From Lacimicrobium alkaliphilum (GTDB lineage Bacteria > Pseudomonadota > Gammaproteobacteria > Enterobacterales > Alteromonadaceae): a stretch of DNA of 64,000 nt. Location of the stretch: the NCBI RefSeq assembly GCF_002591895.1, contig NZ_NISX01000007.1, forward strand, positions 1 through 64,000, written 5' to 3'. The translations under genes and the position numbers were made by a program. The notes below the pieces were generated by a model. That model was given only the letters and a program-made list of their open reading frames with translations, did not search any database and was not told the DNA's origin. Shown piece by piece: positions 19,312-28,842 of this stretch; position 1 is the first letter of the stretch; every line of letters starts with the position of its first letter.

Positions 19312-20703
19312 ATGCAATACGACAATATGACAGTAAAAAGTGGTGACTATAAAGTAGCGGATTTATCACTGGCAGAATGGGGGCGTAAAGAGCTCACCAT
19401 TGCCGAGAGCGAGATGCCCGCACTGATGGCCATTCGTGAAAAGTACAGTGCCAATAAACCACTCGCAGGAGCCCGGATTCTTGGTTGTATTCATATGACT
19501 ATCCAGACAGGTGTGCTTATTGAAACGCTGCTGGCATTAGGTGCAGAAGTACGCTGGTCTTCCTGCAATATTTTCTCTACTCAGGATCATGCTGCCGCCG
19601 CCATGGTTGCCGCTGGTGTGCCGGTGTTTGCCTGGAAAGGCGAAACCGAAGAAGAGTACGACTGGTGCCTGGAACAAACCATTGTCAAAGACGGCCAGCC
19701 CTGGAACGCCAACATGGTGTTGGATGATGGCGGCGATCTGACGGCCATGCTGCATCAAAAGTATCCGCAAGTGCTGGAAAATGTTCACGGCATTACCGAA
19801 GAAACAACCACAGGCGTGCATCGCCTGCAGGAAATGCTTAAGGCCGGAACGCTTAAAGTACCGGCTATCAACGTTAATGATGCCGTAACCAAGTCTAAAA
19901 ATGACAACAAATACGGTTGTCGTCACAGCCTCAATGACGCCATCAAGCGCGCCACCGACCACCTCCTGGCCGGTAAAAAGGCGCTTGTCATAGGTTATGG
20001 GGATGTAGGCAAAGGCTCTGCCCTGTCATTGCGCCAGGAAGGTATGATTGTCAGGATCAGCGAAATCGACCCCATCTGTGCTATGCAGGCCTGCATGGAC
20101 GGCTTCGAGGTGGCATCTCCGTACAATGATGGCGTCAATACAGGAAAAATCGAAGATATTAATAAACCTCTTTTACAAAGCACCGACCTGCTGGTCACTA
20201 CCACAGGAAACGTGGATGTCTGTGATGCAGCCATGCTACAAAGCCTTAAGGCTGGGGCAGTGGTTTGTAATATCGGCCATTTCGACAACGAAATAGACAC
20301 CGCGTTTATGCGCAAGAACTGGCAATGGGACGAAATAAAGCCTCAGGTACACAAGATCCTGCGCAGCGACGATCCCCATGACAACTTACTGTTATTGTCG
20401 GAGGGCCGTCTGGTCAACCTGGGCAATGCCACAGGTCATCCATCGCGAATTATGGATGGCTCTTTTGCCAATCAGGTCATGGCACAGCTTCATCTGTTTC
20501 AACAGGGATTTGCCAGTATGAGTGTTGCTGATCAGGCCGATGCAATGCGGGTTGAAGTGTTGCCTAAACAACTGGATGAAGAAGTCGCCCGTTATATGGT
20601 GCAGGGATTCGGTGGCGTAGTGACAAAAATGACAGCCCGGCAAGCGGATTATATTCACGTGCCCGTCGAGGGTCCATTTAAGGACGACAGCTACAGGTAT
20701 TGA
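19312..20703 (+). CDS. ahcY: Adenosylhomocysteinase (SAH hydrolase)
   Basis: 463 residues. It hydrolyses S-adenosylhomocysteine to homocysteine and adenosine using bound NAD. Visible hallmarks are [32 protein letters not shown], the NAD-binding [10 protein letters not shown] near residue 227, [11 protein letters not shown], and the C-terminal DSYRY that completes the neighbouring active site. AGAGGATCACT precedes the ATG. It is coupled to the adenosine kinase gene, making a short SAH-to-AMP pathway. A terminator follows. Confidence 0.97.
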   Translation: MQYDNMTVKSGDYKVADLSLAEWGRKELTIAESEMPALMAIREKYSANKPLAGARILGCIHMTIQTGVLIETLLALGAEVRWSSCNIFSTQDHAAAAMVAAGVPVFAWKGETEEEYDWCLEQTIVKDGQPWNANMVLDDGGDLTAMLHQKYPQVLENVHGITEETTTGVHRLQEMLKAGTLKVPAINVNDAVTKSKNDNKYGCRHSLNDAIKRATDHLLAGKKALVIGYGDVGKGSALSLRQEGMIVRISEIDPICAMQACMDGFEVASPYNDGVNTGKIEDINKPLLQSTDLLVTTTGNVDVCDAAMLQSLKAGAVVCNIGHFDNEIDTAFMRKNWQWDEIKPQVHKILRSDDPHDNLLLLSEGRLVNLGNATGHPSRIMDGSFANQVMAQLHLFQQGFASMSVADQADAMRVEVLPKQLDEEVARYMVQGFGGVVTKMTARQADYIHVPVEGPFKDDSYRY

Positions 20704-20728
20704 TCTGTTTTTCATGCCAAAGCGTTTT

Positions 20729-20757
20729 AAGACCGCCCTTTGAGGCGGTCTTTTTAT
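20729..20757 (+). terminator. Rho-independent terminator after ahcY
   Basis: Stem AAGACCGCC (20729-20737) with GGCGGTCTT (20744-20752), loop CTTTGA, followed by TTTA. It lies 26 bases after the ahcY stop. Confidence 0.92.
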
Positions 20758-20800
20758 GCTATCTATTTACTCAACAGCACAGTAGACGTAACATCAAAGC

Positions 20801-21199
20801 ATGAAGCTCAATATCTGGCTATTTCCTATGAAAGTCATCCTGTTTTCTCTGCTAATTCTGGCAACACCCTTGTGTATGGCACAATCTACGGAGTTAGTGA
20901 GCCCCGAGCAGGTGAAGCAGAGCAACCAGGACTTTCGCATTATTGATGTACGCAGCCTTGAGGAATACAACAATGGCCATGTTCCCGGTGCATTGAATAT
21001 TCCTCACCATGATATCGCCAATCACGCAGGACTATTGCCGGCAGATACTGAACAACCAGTAGTACTGTATTGTCGCAGTGGCCGTAGAGCAGGATTAGCT
21101 GCCTCAGAATTGAAAAAGATGGGCTATAACAATCTGTTTCTTATGCAAGGTGATATGCCAGCCTGGCGGGAAAAAGGATTCGACATCGCCCATGACTGA
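20801..21199 (+). CDS. Exported rhodanese-domain protein
   Basis: 132 residues with a signal peptide (about 1-27, ending CMAQS), so it probably acts in the periplasm. A single rhodanese domain follows: RIIDVRSLEEYNNGHVPGALNIP and the active-site loop YCRSGRRAG with the catalytic cysteine. Such proteins carry sulfur as a persulfide. An internal ATG at 20828 is possible but has no better ribosome site. The next gene starts eight bases before this stop. Confidence 0.88.
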   Translation: MKLNIWLFPMKVILFSLLILATPLCMAQSTELVSPEQVKQSNQDFRIIDVRSLEEYNNGHVPGALNIPHHDIANHAGLLPADTEQPVVLYCRSGRRAGLAASELKKMGYNNLFLMQGDMPAWREKGFDIAHD

Positions 21200-21635
21200 T
21201 TCCGTCAGCAGAAAAGATAAATACGGCAGCTATCAGTTACAGTGCCATGATCATCAGGACTGCAAAGTGGTAGAGGCCAGGTTCGTTGGTGCTTTGGGCT
21301 CAGGCCTGGCCCTGCATTATAAGAAAGATTTACTCAGCATTGCCGACCAGATTGCGCCGCAGCCCTGGGCCTATGTAGCCGATTGCACGAACTATCAGGC
21401 TTCAATTCCACAAGCCGCTGAGTACTTAAAGCAGGCTTATGAGGGCGCTTTAAAGTCTGGCTGCGTGGGTGATGCTTATTGTATTAACACGGCCATGGGT
21501 ATAGCCCAACTGGCCAAAATCCGTCATCAATGCGGTATTGAGAGCCCTATTGAAGCGCGTATTTACGCGTCAATGCCGGACGCCAGAGCGGCCGTACTGG
21601 AACTGCTCGAATCTACCCCGTCACGTACCTCTTAA
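21192..21635 (+). CDS. Conserved-looking small protein of unknown function
   Basis: 147 residues from the ATG at 21192, overlapping the rhodanese gene by eight bases, which favours this start over one further upstream. The pattern (short N-terminal strands, then ARFVGALGSGLALHYKKDLLSIADQI, then AYVADCTNYQAS) resembles a STAS-like or SpoIIAA-like domain, in which a strand-helix pair repeats. Several cysteines are present (QCHDHQDC near the start, SGCVGDAYC near residue 95). I cannot assign a function. Confidence 0.65.
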   Translation: MTDSVSRKDKYGSYQLQCHDHQDCKVVEARFVGALGSGLALHYKKDLLSIADQIAPQPWAYVADCTNYQASIPQAAEYLKQAYEGALKSGCVGDAYCINTAMGIAQLAKIRHQCGIESPIEARIYASMPDARAAVLELLESTPSRTS

Positions 21636-21639
21636 GCCA

Positions 21640-22032
21640 ATGGATATAACGCTTACTACGCCCGCCATGTTATTCCCGGCCATTTCCTTGCTGTTACTGG
21701 CTTATACCAACAGATTTGTCACTCTGGCCTCGATTATCCGAAATTTTGAAGATGACAGCGACAGCACTCATAAACAGGTCACTAACCTGCGTAAACGTAT
21801 TCAATTGATTAAACGCATGCAGGAAGGCGGAGCGGCAAGCTTTTTCCTTTGTGTATTGTCTATGCTGGCTATCTACCTCCAGTACCAGAGTGTTGGCAGT
21901 TGGATATTCGCTGCCAGTCTGGTGTTATTGTTATGGTCGTTGTGGCTGTCTGTACTGGAAATCCGCATATCAGTGGAAGCACTGGATGTGCATCTGGACA
22001 GCGTCAATATTCAGGTCAGAAAAACGAAATAA
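21640..22032 (+). CDS. DUF2721-type inner-membrane protein
   Basis: 130 residues from the ATG at 21640, four bases after the previous stop. Three hydrophobic helices are visible (about 8-30, 64-84, 88-110), the first followed by NRFVTLASIIR and a charged loop RKRIQLIKRM, which is the usual DUF2721 layout. Function unknown. It lies in a compact same-strand run with the neighbours on both sides. Confidence 0.75.
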   Translation: MDITLTTPAMLFPAISLLLLAYTNRFVTLASIIRNFEDDSDSTHKQVTNLRKRIQLIKRMQEGGAASFFLCVLSMLAIYLQYQSVGSWIFAASLVLLLWSLWLSVLEIRISVEALDVHLDSVNIQVRKTK

Positions 22033-22042
22033 AAGACAGCAT

Positions 22043-22609
22043 ATGAAACCTATTGATTATCGGGAATTGCAACCCGAGCATTTTGAGCGCCTTCTTCTTC
22101 TCGCCAATACTGTGCACGGCGACAATTATATGGACCAATCTTCTCTTGAAGCGTACTGGGAGGCTGGCTTTGACAACCAGATCAACGCCAGTTGGGTGGC
22201 ACTGGACGGTGAAAAACTGGTGGGATTTCGCCTGACCCTGGCCGCAGGCAACTGGCAGCCGGACAAATGGTGTTCACCCACGTTGTGGCGGCTCCCGGAG
22301 AATGACGTATGTTACTTTAAATGTAATACAGTGGATGCTGAATACCGTGCCTACGGCATCGGTTCAAAAATGCTTAGTCAGTCTGTTCAAAGCGCCGCCA
22401 GGCAAAGCGCCCGCGGCGGACTGGCGCATATATGGATGTCCAGTCCCGGTAACAGTGCATATAAATACTTCAGCAAATGCGGTGGCGAACTCGTCAAAGA
22501 ACATCCGGGCAAATGGCTTGAGAATGTGATCAACGACGGTTACAACTGCCCGGTTTGTGATAGCGGATGTGACTGTGTCGCCGCAGAAATGTTACTGCGT
22601 TTTGACTGA
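22043..22609 (+). CDS. GNAT-family N-acetyltransferase with a C-terminal cysteine cluster
   Basis: 188 residues from the ATG at 22043, ten bases after the previous stop. The acetyl-CoA-binding strand and loop are visible as VDAEYRAYGIGSKML (about 95-110, R-x-x-G-I-G pattern). Earlier, WVALDGEKLVGFRL supplies the core strands. After the fold the protein ends with CPVCDSGCDC (about 169-178), four cysteines that could bind a metal. That tail is not part of a basic GNAT. Substrate unknown. Confidence 0.82.
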   Translation: MKPIDYRELQPEHFERLLLLANTVHGDNYMDQSSLEAYWEAGFDNQINASWVALDGEKLVGFRLTLAAGNWQPDKWCSPTLWRLPENDVCYFKCNTVDAEYRAYGIGSKMLSQSVQSAARQSARGGLAHIWMSSPGNSAYKYFSKCGGELVKEHPGKWLENVINDGYNCPVCDSGCDCVAAEMLLRFD

Positions 22610-22617
22610 CAGCCGCG

Positions 22618-23958
22618 ATGTACGATCCCCTGACCACGTCCTCGCCGGGTATAGGTGAGCCTTATCCCGAGAGCTACTGGGCCAAAAATGTACAAACGCC
22701 AACGCCCAACCCTCTTATCGGGCATATTGACACCCCGGTAGCGATAATAGGTGCGGGTTATACCGGCTTATCCTGTGCCTGGCATCTGGCGAAAAACTAC
22801 CAGATACCCGCCGTGGTTCTAGAAGCAAATCAAATTGGCTGGGGCTGCAGTGGCCGCAATGCTGGTTTTGTTCTTAATGGCACCGGACGACTCTCCTGGA
22901 CGCAGATTCAGAGCCAGTGGGGAGCACATACCGCAAACAGACTCTATGCCGAGTACCGCCAGGGTATTGATACCGTCACAGACCTCATTGAACAAGGAAA
23001 AATTGCTTGTGACAAGCAAACCGGTGGTTACCTGAAGGTTGCCCACAAAGCCTCGCTGGTAAGTGGTCTGCAACAACAGGCCGGGCTATTGCAACAGCAA
23101 TTTCAGGATCCGGTACGCTTTATTGATGCGAAAACGCTACAGCAGCAATACCTGAATAGTGAAGAGGCCCATGGTGCGCTGTTATTCCCCTATTGTTTTG
23201 GCATACAACCGCTGAAACTGGCCCGGGGCTATGCACAATTAGCCTGTGAGCAGGGCGCCCAACTTTACTCACATTCACCGGTAACGCAATGGCACAAAGA
23301 TAAAGACAAGACGGTTTTAACCACGTCCGAAGGCACAGTTTCTGCCGATAAAGTTGTGATCGCTACCAACGGCTACACACCGCGTCAGTTTCATCCAGGG
23401 GTCGATAATCGCCACTTTCCGGTATTATCCAGCGTGATCGTCACTGAGCCACTCACAGATCAACAACTTAAGGCCTGTGGCCTTAAAGCTGGTCTGATGG
23501 TAATGGATACCAGATCACTGAAATACTATTACCGCTTACTGCCTGATAATCGAATTCTGTTTGGTGGGCGCGGTGCAATTCGCGGCAAAGATGCCAATCA
23601 CCCATGCTATCGTCAGAGGCTGCTGGGCGCACTAATACAAAGCTTTCCTCAATTAAGAGAATTGCAGGTAGCCCATTTCTGGAGTGGCTGGGTCAGTGTA
23701 TCGCTGGATGATTACCCGCGTATTTGCCAGGCAGACGAGGCCGGCAATTTGTTTTACAGTATGGGTTATTGTGGTTCAGGCGTCTCTTTTTCTACTCAGG
23801 CAGGTAAACGCCTTGCTCAGCGCGTAGCCGGCGATAATACGTTACCCGACCTGCCGTTCTTCCAATCGCCACTGCCACGGTTTCCTCTAGCCCGTGCTCG
23901 TCGCGTTGGACTGTGGGCCTTTTATCATTTCGGAAGGTTAAAAGACAGGTTTGGATAG
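22618..23958 (+). CDS. FAD-dependent amine oxidoreductase (DAO family, PuuB-like)
   Basis: 446 residues. The N terminus has PYPESYWAKN then an FAD dinucleotide-binding motif VAIIGAGYTGLSCAWHLA (about 41-58) and GCSGRNAGFV, a pattern shared with gamma-glutamylputrescine oxidase and similar DAO-fold enzymes. The C-terminal NLFYSMGYCGSGVSFSTQAG is the FAD-capping segment. It probably oxidises a secondary or primary amine. There are no putrescine-pathway genes next to it, so the exact substrate is open. It starts eight bases after the GNAT stop. Confidence 0.88.
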   Translation: MYDPLTTSSPGIGEPYPESYWAKNVQTPTPNPLIGHIDTPVAIIGAGYTGLSCAWHLAKNYQIPAVVLEANQIGWGCSGRNAGFVLNGTGRLSWTQIQSQWGAHTANRLYAEYRQGIDTVTDLIEQGKIACDKQTGGYLKVAHKASLVSGLQQQAGLLQQQFQDPVRFIDAKTLQQQYLNSEEAHGALLFPYCFGIQPLKLARGYAQLACEQGAQLYSHSPVTQWHKDKDKTVLTTSEGTVSADKVVIATNGYTPRQFHPGVDNRHFPVLSSVIVTEPLTDQQLKACGLKAGLMVMDTRSLKYYYRLLPDNRILFGGRGAIRGKDANHPCYRQRLLGALIQSFPQLRELQVAHFWSGWVSVSLDDYPRICQADEAGNLFYSMGYCGSGVSFSTQAGKRLAQRVAGDNTLPDLPFFQSPLPRFPLARARRVGLWAFYHFGRLKDRFG

Positions 23959-24047
23959 CCCCGAAGAAGGTGTACCAACATGCCGGGAGCGTCTTGCAGA
24001 CAATGTTAACCGACCAGCGTGATGGGGGTCGACAGCAATATCGTGCA

Positions 24048-24081
24048 TAAAAAAACCGGTGTGTTGAGCACCGGTTTTTTT
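24048..24081. terminator. Bidirectional rho-independent terminator
   Basis: AAAAAAACCGGTG and CACCGGTTTTTTT around loop TGTTGAG (24062-24068). It ends the FAD oxidoreductase transcript and, on the other strand, the TraT-like gene. Confidence 0.9.
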
Positions 24082-24095
24082 AAATCTGAATTAAA

Positions 24096-24842
24096 TCAGA
24101 AGAACGACGCCATCGCGTAAGCCGTCTTATCGAACATCAATGGCTGAGCTTCTTCCAGCTCAAGATTAGCCTTGTTAGCTGTTGTCACCACGCGGGTACG
24201 ATATTCCTTGAGATTTGTCGCCTCGGAATAAGTAGTAGTGGTAGCACCATCATCAGAGATTTTCGCATTTACTTTGGAATCTTTTCTGACAATAACACCT
24301 TTCTTGGCTCGCTCCTGAATCTGGATATCCGCTACCAGCAGGTAGGTGACATCTTTGACAAAAGCGTTGGCTGCGGTCGATACCAGACCTCCAACCAGTC
24401 CGGCAGCCGCCGCACCACGATAACTTCCGCCCGTAGCATAAGACGCTGCAGCTCCCATTGCCACACCCTGATAGCCACTATGCAGCGCATTTTCCGCAGC
24501 AGAAGGTGAAGCCTTTTCCAATTGACGAACGAATACACTCATGGTGTATTGGGCTTCATCAGGATCTTCAGTAAAGGTATAACCGTTGCCGCTCTGGCTA
24601 ATCTGGTTGTTTAACGCGGTACGAAACGCATTGCGATCAAACTCCATCACCGCGCTTCTGACCTCAAGATAAATCTTACGTTTTTCTTTAGGTACAGGGT
24701 CAACAAAGATAGAGGTGCTCAGCTTAGTCTGAACATCCAGATCTTTCTTAGAGATTGAGGTGTGCACTGCCGCACAACCCGTCACCCCCAAAATAAAAAC
24801 CCCAACCATAAAAATTCTGAAGGTGTGCATCCATTTATTCAT
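24096..24842 (-). CDS. TraT-like outer-membrane lipoprotein
   Basis: 248 residues. A lipoprotein signal ends at VTGC (cysteine at residue 23), followed by AAVHTSISKKDLDVQTKLSTSIFVDP, the start of the TraT family, and a glycine/alanine-rich membrane-interacting stretch (GAAASYATGGSYRGAAAAGLVGG region). TraT of F-type plasmids blocks conjugation by surface exclusion and lowers complement killing. No other transfer genes are nearby, so this is a chromosomal relative whose role is unknown. A small exported-protein gene lies upstream on the same strand. Confidence 0.88.
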   Translation of the reverse strand: MNKWMHTFRIFMVGVFILGVTGCAAVHTSISKKDLDVQTKLSTSIFVDPVPKEKRKIYLEVRSAVMEFDRNAFRTALNNQISQSGNGYTFTEDPDEAQYTMSVFVRQLEKASPSAAENALHSGYQGVAMGAAASYATGGSYRGAAAAGLVGGLVSTAANAFVKDVTYLLVADIQIQERAKKGVIVRKDSKVNAKISDDGATTTTYSEATNLKEYRTRVVTTANKANLELEEAQPLMFDKTAYAMASFF

Positions 24843-24885
24843 TTTAATACCTTAATGACTATTGTTTTAACAGAGAAGTTGTCCA

Positions 24886-25221
24886 CTACCTGTAATAGTG
24901 CCCATGGTAGCGATAGTAGTACCGGCAGTTCCTGTACTGGGTCCAGTTATAACGAAGTAAGTCCCTGCAGGTATAACCAGGACGCCAGTACTGGCCCTGA
25001 TACTCCTTGGGTTTTACATTCTGCTTAAGCATGCTTTCGATATATTTATCCACCTCTTCGGGCCTCTCAGCGAGAAAAGGTTTTGACATGACTTCGGCGT
25101 TCATCTGAGCCTGCGCTTTAGCAAGCGCATCGTCTTCATCGTCAGCCAGAGCACCAGCAGACAATAAAATCCCAGATAAAACAAAAAGTGGTTTGAAGTT
25201 AACCAGAGACGAGCGAAACAT
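24886..25221 (-). CDS. Small exported protein with Tyr/Arg-rich tail
   Basis: 111 residues, signal peptide about 1-26 (ending ALAD). An acidic DDEDDALAKAQAQ segment follows, and the last 35 residues are rich in Tyr, Arg and His (YRNCRYYYRYHGHYYR at the end) with two cysteines (YTCRDLL and RNCRYY). I do not recognise a family. AAGGAG sits nine bases before the ATG. The TraT-like gene starts 43 bases downstream, so the two are probably co-transcribed and may act together at the cell envelope. Confidence 0.7.
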   Translation of the reverse strand: MFRSSLVNFKPLFVLSGILLSAGALADDEDDALAKAQAQMNAEVMSKPFLAERPEEVDKYIESMLKQNVKPKEYQGQYWRPGYTCRDLLRYNWTQYRNCRYYYRYHGHYYR

Positions 25222-25586
25222 TTCCCAACTCCTTGTTTAGTATGTTTATCCCTACTGCAAAACGGGAACAGCAGGAAAAAAATACACCCTGAAGATAAAT
25301 TTCACAAGGAGTTTTTGGTTATCTCAGGTACTTTTTGCAGCCCGGAATTTGTTGAACGTCGCTCACGACTCACTGCGATGATTCGCGGATCGTTTAAAAA
25401 AACGCCAGTACTCAGTAATGATGCAGGCTATTGAGGAACCTTTGAAAGGAAACGGGCGATGGTAACTACCACTCAGTGTTACTGATTTATCTTTATACGC
25501 GAGACGATTCCACAGCAACAGTTCCCAGCCGCGCAATCCCTCAGGGAGATGACCTCCGCCGGGGCGGAGGCTAGAGCTGTACGATA
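25222..25586. other. Intergenic stretch, little recognised
   Basis: Holds the promoter of the small exported-protein gene at its left end and, at 25553-25570, a GC-rich hairpin CCTCCGCC-GG-GGCGGAGG shortly after the tyrS stop. That hairpin could end tyrS transcription, although no U-run follows on the reverse strand. I see no gene in the rest. Confidence 0.5.
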
Positions 25587-26786
25587 TTAACCCAGTGTGA
25601 TGCGGGCGAACTTACGCTTGCCCACCTGGTAAACGGCCTGCCCCTTCTCAGTCAGCACCAACCTGGTATCGGTAACTTTCTCGCCGTCTATTTTTACCGC
25701 ATTTTGTCTGATCATTCGTACCGCTTCTGAAGTGGAACCCACCAGGCTAGCCTGTTTGAGCAAGTTACCCACAGCGATACCCTCTTCAGGCATGGCAATA
25801 TCAAACTCTGGCATCTCATCGGGCATCGCGTTCCTGGAAAAACGCCGGGTAAAGTCCGCATGAGCCGCCTCGGCCGCGTCATTATCATGAAAACGGGCAA
25901 TAATTTCCTTGGCGAGCTGGATTTTAATATCTCTTGGATTCGCCCCTTGCGCCACCTGTTGCCTGAGGTCAGCAATGTCTTCCAGCGGCCTGAAGCTGAG
26001 CAAATCATAGTAACGCCACATCAGCTCATCGGATATCGACATGATCTTGCCGAACATCTCAGAAGGGCTATCGGTGATGCCAATGTAATTGCCCAGCGAC
26101 TTAGACATTTTCTGCACGCCATCCAGACCTTCAAGCAGTGGCATCATCAATACGGTCTGCGGTGTTTGCCCTTCATCTTTTTGCAGCTCACGCCCCATTA
26201 ACAGGTTAAAGCGTTGGTCTGTGCCACCCAGCTCCACATCGGCCTTAAGGGCAACAGAATCCCAGCCCTGTACCAGTGGATAGAGGAACTCATGGATGGC
26301 GATAGGCTGACCACTGCTATAGCGCTTTTTAAAATCATCCCGTTCCAGCATTCTGGCTACCGTCTGTCGGGCCGCCAGCTTTATCATGCCGGCCGCCCCC
26401 ACATCATTCATCCATTCAGAGTTAAAGCGAATCTGAGTCTTTTGCGGATCGAGGATCCTGAAAACCTGTTGCTTATAGGTTTCCGCATTTGCCAACACTT
26501 CCTCATTGGTAAGGGGTTTGCGGGTAACGTTTTTGCCGGTTGGGTCGCCAATCATCCCGGTGAAGTCACCGATCAGGAAAATCACTTCATGGCCAAGCTG
26601 CTGGAAAGCTCTCAGCTTATTGATCAGTACGGTATGGCCTAAATGCAAGTCCGGAGCAGTCGGGTCAAACCCGGCTTTAATACGCAATGGCCTGGCGGAT
26701 TTGAGCTTTTCTGCCAGTTCCTCTTCAATCAGGATTTCTTCCGCGCCCCGCTTGATTTCTGCCAGTGCACTTTGCCAGTCATTCAT
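25587..26786 (-). CDS. tyrS: Tyrosyl-tRNA synthetase
   Basis: 399 residues, a class I synthetase that charges tRNA-Tyr. It has the HIGH-type motif HLGH near residue 48, the KMSKS motif near residue 232 and a C-terminal S4 RNA-binding domain (about 335-399, beginning near [21 protein letters not shown]). The length is that of the shorter TyrRS form rather than the 424-residue E. coli TyrS. It diverges from the M23 peptidase gene, a common arrangement in gammaproteobacteria. Confidence 0.97.
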   Translation of the reverse strand: MNDWQSALAEIKRGAEEILIEEELAEKLKSARPLRIKAGFDPTAPDLHLGHTVLINKLRAFQQLGHEVIFLIGDFTGMIGDPTGKNVTRKPLTNEEVLANAETYKQQVFRILDPQKTQIRFNSEWMNDVGAAGMIKLAARQTVARMLERDDFKKRYSSGQPIAIHEFLYPLVQGWDSVALKADVELGGTDQRFNLLMGRELQKDEGQTPQTVLMMPLLEGLDGVQKMSKSLGNYIGITDSPSEMFGKIMSISDELMWRYYDLLSFRPLEDIADLRQQVAQGANPRDIKIQLAKEIIARFHDNDAAEAAHADFTRRFSRNAMPDEMPEFDIAMPEEGIAVGNLLKQASLVGSTSEAVRMIRQNAVKIDGEKVTDTRLVLTEKGQAVYQVGKRKFARITLG

Positions 26787-27046
26787 CTGTATTTCTCTTT
26801 ACTGCCCGTTTTAAATAAGCCGACCATTCTAACCTCTCGCACCCCGACACACAATTTATGATCCTTATATCCTCTGCCGTTTTCTGGGCAGATTAACCTT
26901 ATAGTTATACCTAAGTACCGGCTGATGAGTAGAAATTCTGCACAGAAGCAGATATTCTGCTATCAGATGATTATTCAGAACTATTGTTCTGTTATTCTGT
27001 CTGATAGATTTATTGTGTGCGTCGTTATCTGAAGAGGTTGCTGTAG

Positions 27047-28330
27047 GTGGTAAAACAAACTGTAAAACAACTGCCAAAACCCCATAAGCTGTTGATAGTA
27101 TCATTAGCACTTGTCGCGGTCGTGCTGTTCATTGTTCCTTCCGAGCCAGCCAGCGCATCCCGTCATACCGCCGAGCTGGAGCCGGGCAAACGTTATCCTC
27201 TGGAACTGGAACTGGAGCAGACCAGTTCTGACATCGTTAATGACGAAGGCCCTGACTGGCAAAAGTACCGGGTAAAACGTGGTGACAATCTGGCCCGTAT
27301 CTTTGATCGTGCAGGCCTTACTCCACAAGACACATATCAGGTCAGCCGTGCCGGCGATGCAGCAAAAAGACTGCTGAAAATGATGCCCGGTGACGAATTA
27401 CAACTGGCCAAAGATGAAAATGGTCATTTTCTGGCGCTGAATTATGCTTATTCACCCTTCGAATCACTGCATATAGAGAAAAACGATAGTGAAATCACCA
27501 GCAGTATCGAGGCACGTCAGGTGGATACCCGCCTGGGTTATGCCAGCGGCATTATTAGCAGTAGCTTCTGGCATTCTGGTGTTGCGGCAGGACTCAGTGA
27601 AGCACAGATAATGAATCTTGCGGGCATTTTCGGCTGGGATATCGATTTCGCCCTTGAACTTCGCGCCGGAGACAGTTTCAACCTGGTTTACGAAGAAGAG
27701 TACGTTGACGGCGAATTTGTTGGCAAAGGAAGAATCCTGGCTGCAGAATTCAGCAATCGCGGAGAAACCTTCAAAGCCATACGTTATGATGATGGTAACT
27801 ATTACACCCCTGAGGGCAGAAGCATGCGGAAAAGCTTTTTGCGCGCGCCTGTAAGCTTCAAGTATATCAGTTCGAGTTTCAATCCCCGTCGCTTGCACCC
27901 TGTGTTAAAGAGTGTACGTCCGCATAATGGTATTGATTATGCGGCCAGTACCGGCACACCGGTTATTGCCGCAGGTGACGGTAAAGTCGTTGCAGCGTCT
28001 TATAATCGTTACAACGGCAATTACGTATTTATTCAGCATGGTGAAAAATACACCACCAAGTACCTGCACTTTTCCAGGCGTGCAGTTAAAAAAGGCCAGA
28101 GCGTAAAGCAAGGGCAGGTGATTGGCTACGTGGGTGCGACCGGATTAGCTTCAGGTCCTCATCTGCATTACGAATTTCTGGTCAACGGTACGCATCGTAA
28201 TCCCCGTACTGTGAAGCTGCCAAAAGCAGAGCCTATCGCCAGCAGTGAAAGAGAAAAGTTCGCCACCATTGCCGAAGAATATACAGGCTATCTGGATACC
28301 AACAGACGCATCATGTTGGCAATGAACTAA
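27047..28330 (+). CDS. M23 peptidoglycan endopeptidase with OapA/LysM-like domain
   Basis: 427 residues from the GTG at 27047 with GAGG about ten bases upstream. One N-terminal membrane helix (about 14-32) anchors it to face the periplasm. YRVKRGDNLARIFDRAGL (about 82-100) is a LysM/OapA-like wall-binding unit, and the C-terminal LytM domain has HNGIDYAASTGTPV and HLHYEF, the zinc-binding H-x3-D and H-x-H. This is the architecture of MepM/YebA, which cuts peptide crosslinks to let the wall grow. The divergent tyrS neighbour supports that identity. Confidence 0.92.
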   Translation: MVKQTVKQLPKPHKLLIVSLALVAVVLFIVPSEPASASRHTAELEPGKRYPLELELEQTSSDIVNDEGPDWQKYRVKRGDNLARIFDRAGLTPQDTYQVSRAGDAAKRLLKMMPGDELQLAKDENGHFLALNYAYSPFESLHIEKNDSEITSSIEARQVDTRLGYASGIISSSFWHSGVAAGLSEAQIMNLAGIFGWDIDFALELRAGDSFNLVYEEEYVDGEFVGKGRILAAEFSNRGETFKAIRYDDGNYYTPEGRSMRKSFLRAPVSFKYISSSFNPRRLHPVLKSVRPHNGIDYAASTGTPVIAAGDGKVVAASYNRYNGNYVFIQHGEKYTTKYLHFSRRAVKKGQSVKQGQVIGYVGATGLASGPHLHYEFLVNGTHRNPRTVKLPKAEPIASSEREKFATIAEEYTGYLDTNRRIMLAMN

Positions 28331-28348
28331 CGGGAAAGGATATACCCC

Positions 28349-28834
28349 ATGCGTGCGCTGGATAATACCGATCTGCAAATACTGGCAAACCTGTTCAGGG
28401 ACGCCAGACTGTCGAATAAGGATCTGGCCAGAGAAGTAGGACTGGCTCCCTCTTCCTGCCTTGAGCGCGTAAAACGTCTGCAGAATGATGGCGTGATCCA
28501 GGGCTGCAGTCTGAAGCTGAATATGAATGCTCTGGGAGCCCATATTCAGGCTATGATAGCCGTGCGCCTGTCAAACCATAACCGGGAAACCTTTGAGAGT
28601 TTTATGCAGGCCGTACAACCTGCACCTGAAGTGTTAAGCCTGTATCACCTCGGCGGTGATAATGACCTGCTGATTCACGTTGCCGTGGTGGATACCCAGC
28701 ATTTGAGGGATTTTGTCTTCAATACCATCACCTGCCGTAATGAAGTCAGCCATGTGGAAACCGCACTGGTCTACGATTACAGGCAAAGCGACACAATGCC
28801 GAAATTCGTGCTTAATAGCAGCCAGGCGGTATAA
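28349..28834 (+). CDS. Lrp/AsnC-family transcriptional regulator
   Basis: 161 residues: an N-terminal helix-turn-helix (LDNTDLQILANLFRDAR then LAREVGLAPSSCLERVKRL, about 4-55) and a C-terminal RAM ligand-binding domain (about 65-145). It regulates genes in response to an amino acid. AAAGGA precedes the ATG, 19 bases after the peptidase stop. No obvious amino-acid target gene is beside it on this strand, but the PLP enzyme lies 0.5 kb away on the other strand. Confidence 0.92.
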   Translation: MRALDNTDLQILANLFRDARLSNKDLAREVGLAPSSCLERVKRLQNDGVIQGCSLKLNMNALGAHIQAMIAVRLSNHNRETFESFMQAVQPAPEVLSLYHLGGDNDLLIHVAVVDTQHLRDFVFNTITCRNEVSHVETALVYDYRQSDTMPKFVLNSSQAV

Positions 28835-28842
28835 TTTTTCAG

